Under the pieces are notes generated by a model. That model worked only from the letters and a program-made list of their open reading frames with translations, was not told the DNA's origin and did not search any database. A stretch of 24,646 nucleotides of DNA from Caryophanales bacterium (lineage in GTDB: Bacteria; Bacillota_I; Bacilli_A; RFN20; CAG-826): the NCBI GenBank assembly GCA_016280685.1, contig JAEEHE010000116.1:1-24646 (forward strand), written 5' to 3'. The position numbers and the translations under genes were made by a program. This document shows, in pieces, positions 14,153-23,480 of the stretch. The stretch's first letter is position 1, and the number at the start of each line of letters is the position of its first letter.

Positions 14153-14933
14153 CTATAGTCTCCTTTTTGAAATTGAATATTTCTTTTAATGTCTTCTTAT
14201 AGACAAATTTCTCCATGATAAAAGTGAAGATAAAGTCAGCGAGGATTAACCCCAGGTCCATATGATACCACATAAAGCCCGATAAGTCAGTTTCAATTGC
14301 CATCGCTTCCGCATAATGGAAAGCTTGAAGTTCAATTAAACCTAAAGCGAGGATGATTAATAAGGCGATCGGAAGTTGATAAATCTTCTTCATCGATGGT
14401 TTGATGAAACCTTTTAAAAGCATCAATAAAACGATCCACATCGACAAAATATGGTGCAAAAGTCCCGTCCATGTGCGAATTTCGAAGAATCCTTGGTTGC
14501 CTAAATAGTTGGGAATAAAGATATTGACGATGCCACCCATAATGGCGATTGGATACAGGGAATGAACGATGAAATTGTCTTTCTTCATAAAGCATCCAAA
14601 AGGTATAACGAAGGATGCAAAAGAACAGATGGTAAATGGTAAAGCAACCATCCACCAGGTATAAGGTGTTTCTTTTCCGAACACCATCACCACATCTTTT
14701 TCAATCTCCACATCGAATCTAATAACATCGATATGATTGACCACTATTGTGACAAATAAGACGATACCTGATATACGATAAATCCAAAGAAGAGTGTTCT
14801 CTTTCTTGACGAATAAAGTTATGAGAGTTAAACTGGCTCCTAAAACTAAAATAGTTAAGACGATAAAAAGAATATGTGGCCAAGTCCATAATTCTATTGT
14901 GGGATGGGGTACATAATCTAATACATTAACCAT
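14133..14933 (-). CDS. YwaF-like (TIGR02206) integral membrane protein
   Basis: A 266-residue protein with about seven transmembrane helices. The features that suggest the YwaF/TIGR02206 group are an N-terminal helix after a WTWPHILF stretch, a central LPFTICSFASFVIPFG helix (relatives carry an LPLHLCS-type sequence), and WTGLLHHILSMWIVLLMLL with the paired His. A C-terminal YHMDLGLILADFIF helix follows. The role of this family is not established. It starts five bases after the ABC transporter stop with no Shine-Dalgarno, so it is probably translationally coupled and may be a partner of that transporter. Family assignment moderately sure. Confidence 0.75.
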   Translation of the reverse strand: MVNVLDYVPHPTIELWTWPHILFIVLTILVLGASLTLITLFVKKENTLLWIYRISGIVLFVTIVVNHIDVIRFDVEIEKDVVMVFGKETPYTWWMVALPFTICSFASFVIPFGCFMKKDNFIVHSLYPIAIMGGIVNIFIPNYLGNQGFFEIRTWTGLLHHILSMWIVLLMLLKGFIKPSMKKIYQLPIALLIILALGLIELQAFHYAEAMAIETDLSGFMWYHMDLGLILADFIFTFIMEKFVYKKTLKEIFNFKKETIDGNQSN

Positions 14934-14938
14934 AATAC

Positions 14939-17716
14939 TTAAATTGAACGAAGAGCTTTAGAGGGTTTAGTTCGTGTAGCAAATATCGCTGGGAAGATTG
15001 TAGATAAAACTCCAATGATAACGGAGACAATCGCAACGATTAAAGCAGCCCACCAATGAAGAACAGCAAAATTAGATATAACTGCCGCAGTCACTGCGTT
15101 TTTAATAAATAGATTAATAATCGGTATCAATGCGTAAGCGAGTCCAATGCCCAAAACACCTGATATCAATCCGATAATCCCTTGTTCCACAAAGAAGATG
15201 GAACGGACATAAGATGACTTCGCACCTAGTGAACGATATAGACCAATTTCTCTAGTACGAGAATTAATCTCTAATATCGCTAGTAAGGATGTAACTAATA
15301 AATTAGAAAAGATAACCATACCGATTACCGCCATCAAAACGACGACTAAGATACCGACATATTTACTGACTAAATCCACGATCATCGAGCCGATATCCGT
15401 GTAATGAATTTGATAGATACCTTCGTGGGTATTATTCCATTCATCGAGGACTTTAACCGCTCTCTTTTTCATGGCAAAGTCTTTAGCGACTACTTCAATT
15501 TGATAAACTGATTCATCAACACCAAAAGTTTTTCTCGATAAGAGATAATCATACATCGCTGATAAATCAGAATATCCAGAATTAGGAATAGCTTTGCAAT
15601 TATCTAAAATTTCATAAGCGGTTGGAACAGACATCAATCCTTCTTGAGGAATAGGATATGTTAAGTGATTCGCATATTCTTTAGCGAATGCGGATTCACT
15701 ATTTTGCTTTAAGAATAAATCGCTATAGGCTTTACTATAGTAAATACCACGGGTTAAATAAGGAAACATCTCCTCTTTCTTCGGATGGACAATACCGCTG
15801 ATATGCATTTCTAATCCTTTACGAGAATCATTGAAGAGATATTGTAAATCCCATACTTTAGTCGCATAGGTAAGAGTTCTTGTTTCTTCTTCGGCAGTGA
15901 AATAATTATCACTGATTTGTTTTAAGACTTTATCCATCTCCGCGAGATTCTTACTACCACCATCTTGATAATATTTAAGCGCATCTAAGAATAAGGATTG
16001 AATCTGGTCAGCTTGTAATCCTCGTGCGGCTAATTCTTCATTGCTCTTGATGAAATGACCAGTATATGATCTACCAGAACTAGAATCTTTAAGATTATAA
16101 TATTCATCGTTATTGACGAATTTGAATTTCTTATTCACTAAATCTTGATAGCTGATTTCATCACCTTTGAAACCCATTAAGTCGAGCATATAAGCGGGGA
16201 ACGAATCATGATTATCGAGGACTAATAATAATTCATCATCCTCTTTAGGCATCGTGCCATAGATTAAATCATAAGATTCATTGATCATCTCTATTGAACC
16301 ATTTAAGGTTTTGAAATAATTAGCGGGGGTTCTCCATAAAGATTCAAAGCCGACAAAGCTAGTGATTTCTGAAGCTTCAAATGCTTCAATCTTGCCATCG
16401 CCTTCAAATAATATCGTCGGGGCTAGGCCTTTACGTAAAACCAAACAGTCTTCATCGACGTTATTAGCCTTAAATCCTTCTTTAATAAAATTAACATAAT
16501 CAGAAGTAATAGAATTCACATAGGTGGTTGAGTCATCATCATCGATACGATGAATCTTTCCATCTTCCGGATATAATCTACCACCGGAAGTTAAAAAACT
16601 ATCACCATAACCATAATTGATATTACTAATCGTGAGAGGATAAGTTCTTAAAGCATCTCTTTGCGCGCGATTAGAGAAATTGGTCGCACCGACATAAACA
16701 GATGCTGCGATAGCGATACCTAATATACCTAAAGTATTAATAGAACTTAAAAATATATATCTTCCCTTTTTATTAAGGATACGTTTCATCGCTAATGGGA
16801 AAACGGATAATGACCTATTTTCAGAAACCTTCTTTTTTAATGGTTTCACAGTTGCGGATGCGATATTTTCCGAATCATAAAAAATATAACCATCATGGAA
16901 TCTAATAATACGATCACTATATTTCTCCACTAATGATTCATTATGCGAAACCATGACAATTAGCTTAGTTTTAGAGAGATTTTTGAGAGCTTTCATGACT
17001 TCGACAGCGTTTTCATCATCTAAAGCACCGGTTGGTTCATCCGCTAAAATGATGTCAGGATCATTAGCTAAAGCACGGGCAATAGCCACTCTTTCTTTCT
17101 CACCGCCAGACAGTGATGAAGGGAATTGTTTGGCTAATTTATTGATATTAAAATCCACCATCAACTGTTTGATGCGGCGGCGTTCTTGTCTTCTCGGTTT
17201 TAATGATTGTTTTAATTCTGCTAGCTGATTTTTATATTCGATTTCCGCCCAGTCTAATTCTTCTTTAGAGGCGTTCTTTTCTTTCAGGGTTTTTAATTCT
17301 TCTTGATAAGCATCTTCAATTCTTTTCTTTTCGTTTTTGTAGAATTCATTATGACTTTTATCCTTAGTCATGGTTGAACCTAAATCAAAAGCTAATTTGA
17401 TATTGTCATAAACACTGAGGTGTCTAATGAGGTTATATTCTTGATAGATATAGCCGATTCTTAAATGTCTAAATTCATCTTTTTGTCTTTCACTCAATGA
17501 TGTGGAATCGACATCATCAAAATAGAGTTTTCCTTCATCGGGATTTTCTAATAAAGAAAGAATATTTAAGAATGTGGTTTTACCACATCCAGATGGACCT
17601 AAAATAGAAACAAAACCGGTATCGGGTAAAGTTAAATCAATACCTTTAAGGATATATCTACTTCTTTTACCATTTTCGGTAAAGAATCTCTTTTTGATAT
17701 TTTGCAGTATGATCAT
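14939..17716 (-). CDS. ABC transporter, fused ATPase and FtsX-like permease (MacB type), with coiled-coil insertion
   Basis: A 925-residue fusion. The ATPase has Walker A GPSGCGKTT (40-48), Q-loop Gln92, signature LSGGE (202-206), Walker B IILADE (222-227) and H-loop His258, all intact. The permease has one helix at about 320-343, a large external domain of about 440 residues, then three helices at about 784-814, 843-870 and 888-912 with the FtsX-type EINSRTREIGLYRSLGA linker. This is the layout of type VII (MacB/LolCDE) mechanotransmission systems, which move lipoproteins, peptides or toxins or control cell-wall enzymes rather than import nutrients. Unusual: about 60 extra Lys/Glu-rich residues (112-178) between Q-loop and signature, likely an antiparallel coiled coil. 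A GATAAT lies six bases before the ATG, without a Shine-Dalgarno. Confidence 0.92.
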   Translation of the reverse strand: MIILQNIKKRFFTENGKRSRYILKGIDLTLPDTGFVSILGPSGCGKTTFLNILSLLENPDEGKLYFDDVDSTSLSERQKDEFRHLRIGYIYQEYNLIRHLSVYDNIKLAFDLGSTMTKDKSHNEFYKNEKKRIEDAYQEELKTLKEKNASKEELDWAEIEYKNQLAELKQSLKPRRQERRRIKQLMVDFNINKLAKQFPSSLSGGEKERVAIARALANDPDIILADEPTGALDDENAVEVMKALKNLSKTKLIVMVSHNESLVEKYSDRIIRFHDGYIFYDSENIASATVKPLKKKVSENRSLSVFPLAMKRILNKKGRYIFLSSINTLGILGIAIAASVYVGATNFSNRAQRDALRTYPLTISNINYGYGDSFLTSGGRLYPEDGKIHRIDDDDSTTYVNSITSDYVNFIKEGFKANNVDEDCLVLRKGLAPTILFEGDGKIEAFEASEITSFVGFESLWRTPANYFKTLNGSIEMINESYDLIYGTMPKEDDELLLVLDNHDSFPAYMLDLMGFKGDEISYQDLVNKKFKFVNNDEYYNLKDSSSGRSYTGHFIKSNEELAARGLQADQIQSLFLDALKYYQDGGSKNLAEMDKVLKQISDNYFTAEEETRTLTYATKVWDLQYLFNDSRKGLEMHISGIVHPKKEEMFPYLTRGIYYSKAYSDLFLKQNSESAFAKEYANHLTYPIPQEGLMSVPTAYEILDNCKAIPNSGYSDLSAMYDYLLSRKTFGVDESVYQIEVVAKDFAMKKRAVKVLDEWNNTHEGIYQIHYTDIGSMIVDLVSKYVGILVVVLMAVIGMVIFSNLLVTSLLAILEINSRTREIGLYRSLGAKSSYVRSIFFVEQGIIGLISGVLGIGLAYALIPIINLFIKNAVTAAVISNFAVLHWWAALIVAIVSVIIGVLSTIFPAIFATRTKPSKALRSI

Positions 17717-17722
17717 ACAATT

Positions 17723-17728
17723 ATTATC
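17723..17728 (-). promoter_or_regulatory. -10 element of the ABC transporter operon, probably leaderless
   Basis: GATAAT on the minus strand, then AATTGT, then the ATG: six bases from -10 to start codon and no ribosome site, as at comEB and nrdG. No clear -35. Confidence 0.45.
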
Positions 17729-17838
17729 TTATAAAAGAATAGGCAAAAATACGATAAAAAAATATAGGCAAAAAATCCTAACAAAATAGCAAAAACAAAA
17801 TAAAAGAAAAGATTGAAACATCCATAGCAATATTTGTA

Positions 17839-17868
17839 TAGACAAATAACATTTTTTTCACTTACAAT
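17839..17868 (+). promoter_or_regulatory. Promoter of the lipoprotein operon
   Basis: TAGACA (-35), 18-base spacer, TACAAT (-10), each one mismatch from consensus. The predicted start near 17875 lies downstream of an in-frame ATG at 17834, which argues that the real start codon is the one at 17912. Confidence 0.6.
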
Positions 17869-17911
17869 AAAAATTAGCTCTTTATTTTTTTGCCAAAAGG
17901 AGAAACGCAAA

Positions 17912-20251
17912 ATGAAAAAACCTTTATTAAAAGCTTTAGGTTTGTTGCTCTGTTCTTCTGTTTTAATGACCGGTTGTTATAACGGCTGGGATACCATCGG
18001 AAAAAAATCCTCTAGTGAGGCACAAGAATCCGAATCCAGTTCCGAATCAATTCCTGACATTCCTGTCGATCCAGAAGATTATCAAGTTGACCTAACATTC
18101 CCCTTAGAAGTTAATGAAATCAATTACATTAGTCCTGAGAAATTAGAAGAGATGTTCTTGAATAGCATGGGCTCCACTTTAGCGTACGCGGAGATGAAAG
18201 AAGAATTCGGTGAATACTTCTTAGACTTCATCGGCGAACACAATCATATGACCGATAAGGAATTCAATATCTTCTTATCCACATTATGGCAATTAGTGAT
18301 GTCCTCCGATAATGATGAAGAAATGACTTATTCATTCGTCTATAACATCCTTTACGCAGTGGCTTATATCAACGCGGATAATTTATTCCAAACCGTCCAA
18401 GAAATCGCCAAAGACAAAACAGCATATGGCTACTTCACCACAGTTGTTTTTGATAGAGACCCATTAGAAAGTGATTTCTTCAACGCTGATTATGTTTTAA
18501 AGGGATCCAATAGTTATATCCATCAAAAAGCGATGGAAGAAAAAGCCATCTTAGATAACGCGCCATTTGCCGCAACTCTCGATGACTTCACCGCTTTAAA
18601 CTGGGATAGCTTATATAAAATCGCCATGGACGATAACAGCAATGTCTTCTTTAGATTCTTACATAGATTCTTCAGATCCATGATTCGTCACCTCGATGAT
18701 TTAGAAATGGCGTTCGTCATTTACAATACTTTCTTACAAGGCGCCACTATTGATGAAAGAGCGATGGAAGAAGCGATGGATTATGTTTCTGGTTCTCCAG
18801 AAAGCATGCTCCGCTTTGTCCACCACATCGGTGCCTGGTTCTCCGAAGTTAACGTCACTGGTAGCACATTTGGTGTTTGTTACCCCGCTTTCAAAGAAGT
18901 TTTCAAAATTATCTTAGAACAAAACTATTACTATGAAGATGCGGCCTTCGTTGAAACCTCATGGATTAACCAAAATAGAGACTTAGTTGCGGATTTCTTT
19001 GAAGAATTAAATCCCGAAGGTTTAAGAGCTTTAATTAAATTTATCGGTTTAGTCGGCACTAACATGACCTTAGATCAACTCTATGCCTTTATGGGTGAAG
19101 AGAATGAAGAAGGTGTTGTCCCCAGCGGTCAATTAATTATCGATTTATACAATAAACAATTCGGTATGTTAAAAGGTTCTGAAAAGACCGGTATGACAGA
19201 AGCTGCTGCCGCTTTCGGTATCGACTTCAACGAATTAATCGAAGAATTCAAGAAAGTCATGGGCGAAGATGAAGAAGGCCCACAAGGTTTATATAGAGAT
19301 TCTGATCATGGCGATGATGAACAAAAGACATTACAAGACGTCTTCAACGAATACGTTGCTGCAAAAGTCGGAGAAAAATTCGACTTTGGTATGCCAACGG
19401 TTTTCTCAAGATATAGACTAAACGAACATAGATTAATTATCAAACAAGGCGTTAACTATACCGCTGCTGATTTTAATAAATATTTACAAAGCAATACCAC
19501 TGCTAGTATCGGTGTTGATCCAAGCTATTTCGATAATGCGCAACCACAACCTTCTCACCACACACGTGATGATAGTTTTGGTGATTATGTCTACGAGCAA
19601 AAAGATAATGACGGCAAACATATCGGTCGTACTTTAGTAACTTTAAAGAATGACTTCAATACCGATTTATGCGGCGCTTATGAAATCGACTTCACCATTC
19701 GTGCCACATTCATCAAATATACATATGATGATCAAGGTAATTTATCAGTTCCTGTGAACTATGTTTTTGAATTAGATCTCACGCTCCCATATACCGTTGT
19801 TCCAAATAACATCAATGAAATCTTTGGTGATTATTATGATAGCGGCCTCCGCAATGGCGATAACTGGCTTACTTACGATAGAGTGGTCTACGATTCCAAT
19901 AATTGCGGTGCAGTTCGTGATTATCAGACATTATATGTCTTGAAGGATGCTAACTATGCTGCTAACGAATTCAACTATCGTATGAGAGAAAGTGGCGATT
20001 CCAAATTCTATAGCGATACAGAAAAACGTTTCATCAGCTATAGAACTTATGACATTTATGAATCTCAAGAAGCCATTTTCTGGTTGAGTGATTTAGATAC
20101 TTCTACTTTAGGCATCCACTACGCTTATGGCACAGCCAACTATGTTGTTAATGAAAGAGTAGTTGGTAATACAGAAATTTGCTTCAGATATTTCGTTGTC
20201 GAAAGTTTACCAACATTTGAAACTGGTGATATCGACACCCCTGTGAAATAA
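17912..20251 (+). CDS. Large lipoprotein of unknown function
   Basis: A 779-residue protein with a lipoprotein signal (lipobox LMTGC, C22) followed by a Ser/Glu-rich linker (SSSEAQESESSSES), so it is tethered to the outer membrane face of the cell. The rest is acidic and mostly helical up to about residue 500, then more beta-rich with many Tyr, Asn and Asp, like a carbohydrate- or protein-binding surface domain. I recognise no family. The ATG at 17912 is chosen because of AAAGGAG just upstream and the signal peptide directly after it. It is cotranscribed with a second lipoprotein 13 bases downstream and is divergent from the MacB-like operon. Confidence 0.88.
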   Translation: MKKPLLKALGLLLCSSVLMTGCYNGWDTIGKKSSSEAQESESSSESIPDIPVDPEDYQVDLTFPLEVNEINYISPEKLEEMFLNSMGSTLAYAEMKEEFGEYFLDFIGEHNHMTDKEFNIFLSTLWQLVMSSDNDEEMTYSFVYNILYAVAYINADNLFQTVQEIAKDKTAYGYFTTVVFDRDPLESDFFNADYVLKGSNSYIHQKAMEEKAILDNAPFAATLDDFTALNWDSLYKIAMDDNSNVFFRFLHRFFRSMIRHLDDLEMAFVIYNTFLQGATIDERAMEEAMDYVSGSPESMLRFVHHIGAWFSEVNVTGSTFGVCYPAFKEVFKIILEQNYYYEDAAFVETSWINQNRDLVADFFEELNPEGLRALIKFIGLVGTNMTLDQLYAFMGEENEEGVVPSGQLIIDLYNKQFGMLKGSEKTGMTEAAAAFGIDFNELIEEFKKVMGEDEEGPQGLYRDSDHGDDEQKTLQDVFNEYVAAKVGEKFDFGMPTVFSRYRLNEHRLIIKQGVNYTAADFNKYLQSNTTASIGVDPSYFDNAQPQPSHHTRDDSFGDYVYEQKDNDGKHIGRTLVTLKNDFNTDLCGAYEIDFTIRATFIKYTYDDQGNLSVPVNYVFELDLTLPYTVVPNNINEIFGDYYDSGLRNGDNWLTYDRVVYDSNNCGAVRDYQTLYVLKDANYAANEFNYRMRESGDSKFYSDTEKRFISYRTYDIYESQEAIFWLSDLDTSTLGIHYAYGTANYVVNERVVGNTEICFRYFVVESLPTFETGDIDTPVK

Positions 20252-20264
20252 GGAGGAAAAGAAC

Positions 20265-21470
20265 ATGAAACTTAATAAATTATTATTAATCGCTTTACCA
20301 ATTTTATTAGCGACAGTGGGTTGCGATAATTCCGGAAGCCGTAAGAATCCGGAAAGTGACCCCACCTCCAATACCAGCGAATCTCAATCCGAATCTCAAC
20401 CCGGACCATCCGGTAGAAGTGAGGAAGAAGAACTCCCAGAAAAAACACCTGAAGAGCTCGAAGAAGAAGCTTTAACCGCATTTAATAGATTAAGTAACTT
20501 AATCGTTAATGGTAATTATTTTGTAGAAGTACAAAGCTCCTACACCGTGACTCCTTATCATTCTAGAACCATCATCACCGAAGATATCTTTCTCACTTAT
20601 ACTTTAGTGAATGGTACCTATTATTCTGATAGCGATTATATCTTCGCGATTGAAAATGGTTATTTAGCTAACAAAGATGGCGTCTTGCGCTTACGTGCTC
20701 GCTATGCGCAAAGCCACTCTAGTTCTGAGCCTGTTGGTTTTGCCTTAAAGACCACTTATGAAGAAGCCAAACAATTTATTGCTTCTAAACAAGTAAGAAT
20801 TCCATTTAATATCGCTGATTGGCAATTTATCAGCAACACCAATGGTACTGCTTCCTTCAAAACCACAAATGCCGAAGTTATCAAGAAATATAACCTTTAT
20901 GAAACAGGTAGTGAAAATACCTATGATTATAAAGAAATTTATGCTTCTATCGACGTCACTGACAACATTCTTTATTTATCCGCAGAAGGTTTCGGTGATA
21001 CCGCTTCTCAACTCATGGTTAAAGATTTAAATCTCGAAGGTGGAAGAAGCCTTACTAGAGATAGCGATCCTAGCGGTGATGAATATTATGAAAGAAGATA
21101 TGTTAAAGGATTATTACAATTCGTTAACTATGATTTCTCTAGCACAGACTGGGACACCACTTTTGATTATTTAATCAATAGAGAATTAGTGCCATTCCCC
21201 ACTAATGGTGATAAATATTATTTCATCGATAAGATTGATTATAATAACTGGACCAATACCAACAAGAACAAAATCGGTTTCTTCAACACCGGTGACATCA
21301 CCGCTAATTATGCCAGTCAATTATTATCTTCTGGTTTTGAAAATGTTCCTGGTGCCACAAATCAATTCAAATTAGCGGACGATTATTCTAATTACACCAT
21401 CACATTGTCTTATGAAGCTGCCAGCACAAATTATCCCCAAGGCATCTTCTATATCACCATGATGGAATAA
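20265..21470 (+). CDS. Second lipoprotein of unknown function
   Basis: A 401-residue lipoprotein (lipobox ATVGC, C20) with a Ser/Glu/Pro-rich spacer up to about residue 65 (for example TSNTSESQSESQPGPSG, then EEEELPEKTPEELEEEA), followed by a beta-rich domain with alternating Tyr/Thr strands (NGNYFVEVQSSYTV, TNTNGTASFKTTNAEV-like patterns). The domain shape recalls LolA/LppX-type or signal-sensing folds, but only loosely. A strong ribosome site (AAGGAGG) and the 13-base gap place it in one operon with the preceding lipoprotein, whose linker it resembles. Function unknown. Confidence 0.86.
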   Translation: MKLNKLLLIALPILLATVGCDNSGSRKNPESDPTSNTSESQSESQPGPSGRSEEEELPEKTPEELEEEALTAFNRLSNLIVNGNYFVEVQSSYTVTPYHSRTIITEDIFLTYTLVNGTYYSDSDYIFAIENGYLANKDGVLRLRARYAQSHSSSEPVGFALKTTYEEAKQFIASKQVRIPFNIADWQFISNTNGTASFKTTNAEVIKKYNLYETGSENTYDYKEIYASIDVTDNILYLSAEGFGDTASQLMVKDLNLEGGRSLTRDSDPSGDEYYERRYVKGLLQFVNYDFSSTDWDTTFDYLINRELVPFPTNGDKYYFIDKIDYNNWTNTNKNKIGFFNTGDITANYASQLLSSGFENVPGATNQFKLADDYSNYTITLSYEAASTNYPQGIFYITMME

Positions 21471-21493
21471 TCAATTATTTCTAAGAAATAAGA

Positions 21494-21518
21494 GGGTGTT
21501 CAAATGAACATCCTTTTT
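21494..21518 (+). terminator. Terminator of the lipoprotein operon
   Basis: GGGTGTTC, loop AAAT, GAACATCC (one G-T pair), then TTTTT. Confidence 0.85.
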
Positions 21519-21584
21519 ATATATTTAATTATTTGTCTTTTTATAAATAAAAAGGTAATCTTAAAATAGGAAGGAAGAAATGTA

Positions 21585-23477
21585 ATGATTATTCATTACG
21601 ATTATCAAAATATGAAGCCATTTGATAAAGCATGTTGGATTTGGGCAAATAATTCTTTAGATTTTGATGATTACGCAGAATTCGTTGGTGAATTTTCTTC
21701 ATCTACAAAAGAAATAGAAATCACTATCGCTGCCGATAGTGTTTATGCTTTTTATATCAATGATGAATTAGTGAAATTCATGCAGACCAGCGATTACCAC
21801 GACGTCAAATATTTCGATACTTTTAAATATAAAAAAGCTCAAAAAGAAAATCATTATAAAATCCAAGTTTGGCATTATGGAGTGGATTCTTCTGTCTATA
21901 TGTATGATGTTCACGGTGTCATCTTTGAAATAAAAAATAAAGATGGAGTGCTCGCATATTCTAATGAGAACACCAAATCTCGTGTAATGAATGAATTTAA
22001 AAATGGTTATAAGAAAATAATCACCGGACAATTAGGTCTCAGTTTTTATTATGATAATCGTATTAAAGAAGAGAAATATTATCCTTCCATATTAATTGAT
22101 AAATCAGAAAATTTCGTTTTGAGAAATATTCACGATATCGAATTATTAGAAAGAAGAGATTTTCGTGTTTTCAAAAATGATAATGCCTTACTCGTGGATA
22201 TATATAGAGAAACTGCTGGTTTTATCGATATCGAAGTAGAATCAGAATGCGATCAATTATTAACAATTTCTTATGGTGAGCATATCGAAGATGGATGCGT
22301 AAGAAGAATTATAGGATCTCGTGATTTTTCCATAGAAATTTATCTTAAAAAAGGTATCAATAAATTCTTTAATCCTTTAAGAAGAATCGCGGGAAGATAT
22401 TTACAATTTGATTCTCCTAAAGAAGTAAAGATTATCTATGCGGGCATTAGACCTGTTAATTATGTTCATAAAATTATCAATAAAGATTTCCACGATCCTT
22501 TAATTAATCAAATCTATAAAACCGCGATTGATACTTTAGAATTATGCATGCATGAACACTACGAAGATTGTCCATGGAGAGAACAAGCGTTATATTGCCT
22601 CGATAGTCGTAACCAAATGCTATGCGGTTATTATGTTTTTGAAGGATATGAATATCAAAGACATAATATATTATTAATGGCCAAAGGATATGATAAAAAG
22701 ACCGGTTTATTGCCTCTAACATTCCCTTGTGGATCAAATAATTTTGCTATACCGTTCTTCTCTTTAGCCTATATCAAACAAGTATATGAATATATCAAAT
22801 ACACAAAAGATGAAACTATTTTAGAAGAAACAAAAGATGTTATCGACGGCATTATGAATGCATTCTTATCTAGATTAGATGATAAGGGATTAATAAAATA
22901 TTTTGAAAAACCATTCTGGAATTTCTATGAATGGACACCTTATAGCGATAATGATGTCGATTTAAATCCTAATATACCCACTAAAGATGAATATGAATTA
23001 ACCATTAACGCAATGCTTGTACACGTTATTGATATTTATAATGATTTATTTAAAACGAATATCGATTCATCAAGAATTAAAGAAGGAATTAAAAAAACAT
23101 TCTATAATCCTGATAAAGGAATCTATTTCTTAAGAACTGGGCATAAAGATATCTATTCCCAATTATCTAACGCTTTACTCTGTTTAGGAGGTATGGGCGA
23201 TGAAAAGATGCTTGACGCTCTTATAAATGATAAGGAATTAATTGAAGCTTCATTATCCACTAGAGGATTCGTTTATGATGCTTTATTAATGAATGGAGAA
23301 AAATATAATTCTTATATAATAGAAGATATTAAAAAGAGATATAAGAAGATGCTCGATAACGGGGCTACCTCATTCTATGAAACCGAAGAAGGCGCGGATG
23401 CTTTTGATAAAGCTGGTAGTTTATGCCACGGCTGGAGTTCTATCCCCATTTATTACTTCAATAAAATATTAAAATAA
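21585..23477 (+). CDS. Family 78 glycoside hydrolase-like enzyme (alpha-L-rhamnosidase type)
   Basis: A 630-residue protein without signal peptide, so cytoplasmic. N-terminal beta domains (to about 290) precede an (alpha/alpha)6 catalytic domain. The GH78 acidic residues are in the right spacing: D328-C-P-W-R-E333 and D340 (+5 and +12, as in well-studied rhamnosidases), and the general-base glutamate E599 in GATSFYE, followed by CHGWSSIPIYYF. All four catalytic positions are kept, so it is probably active, on rhamnosides or related sugars imported as oligosaccharides. It is shorter than most GH78 enzymes (often 850-1000 residues), having fewer accessory beta domains. Ribosome site AGGAAGG. 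Codon use (more AAT, TAT, ATA) is slightly more AT-rich than the lipoproteins upstream. It converges with the next gene. Confidence 0.87.
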   Translation: MIIHYDYQNMKPFDKACWIWANNSLDFDDYAEFVGEFSSSTKEIEITIAADSVYAFYINDELVKFMQTSDYHDVKYFDTFKYKKAQKENHYKIQVWHYGVDSSVYMYDVHGVIFEIKNKDGVLAYSNENTKSRVMNEFKNGYKKIITGQLGLSFYYDNRIKEEKYYPSILIDKSENFVLRNIHDIELLERRDFRVFKNDNALLVDIYRETAGFIDIEVESECDQLLTISYGEHIEDGCVRRIIGSRDFSIEIYLKKGINKFFNPLRRIAGRYLQFDSPKEVKIIYAGIRPVNYVHKIINKDFHDPLINQIYKTAIDTLELCMHEHYEDCPWREQALYCLDSRNQMLCGYYVFEGYEYQRHNILLMAKGYDKKTGLLPLTFPCGSNNFAIPFFSLAYIKQVYEYIKYTKDETILEETKDVIDGIMNAFLSRLDDKGLIKYFEKPFWNFYEWTPYSDNDVDLNPNIPTKDEYELTINAMLVHVIDIYNDLFKTNIDSSRIKEGIKKTFYNPDKGIYFLRTGHKDIYSQLSNALLCLGGMGDEKMLDALINDKELIEASLSTRGFVYDALLMNGEKYNSYIIEDIKKRYKKMLDNGATSFYETEEGADAFDKAGSLCHGWSSIPIYYFNKILK

Positions 23478-23480
23478 TAA

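Noticed and set aside
17834..17911. Longer N-terminus for the 779-residue lipoprotein starting at ATG 17834
   Set aside because: It lies upstream of the predicted transcript start, overlaps the promoter, and would bury the signal peptide 26 residues in; the ATG at 17912 has AAAGGAG and a lipobox in the right place.
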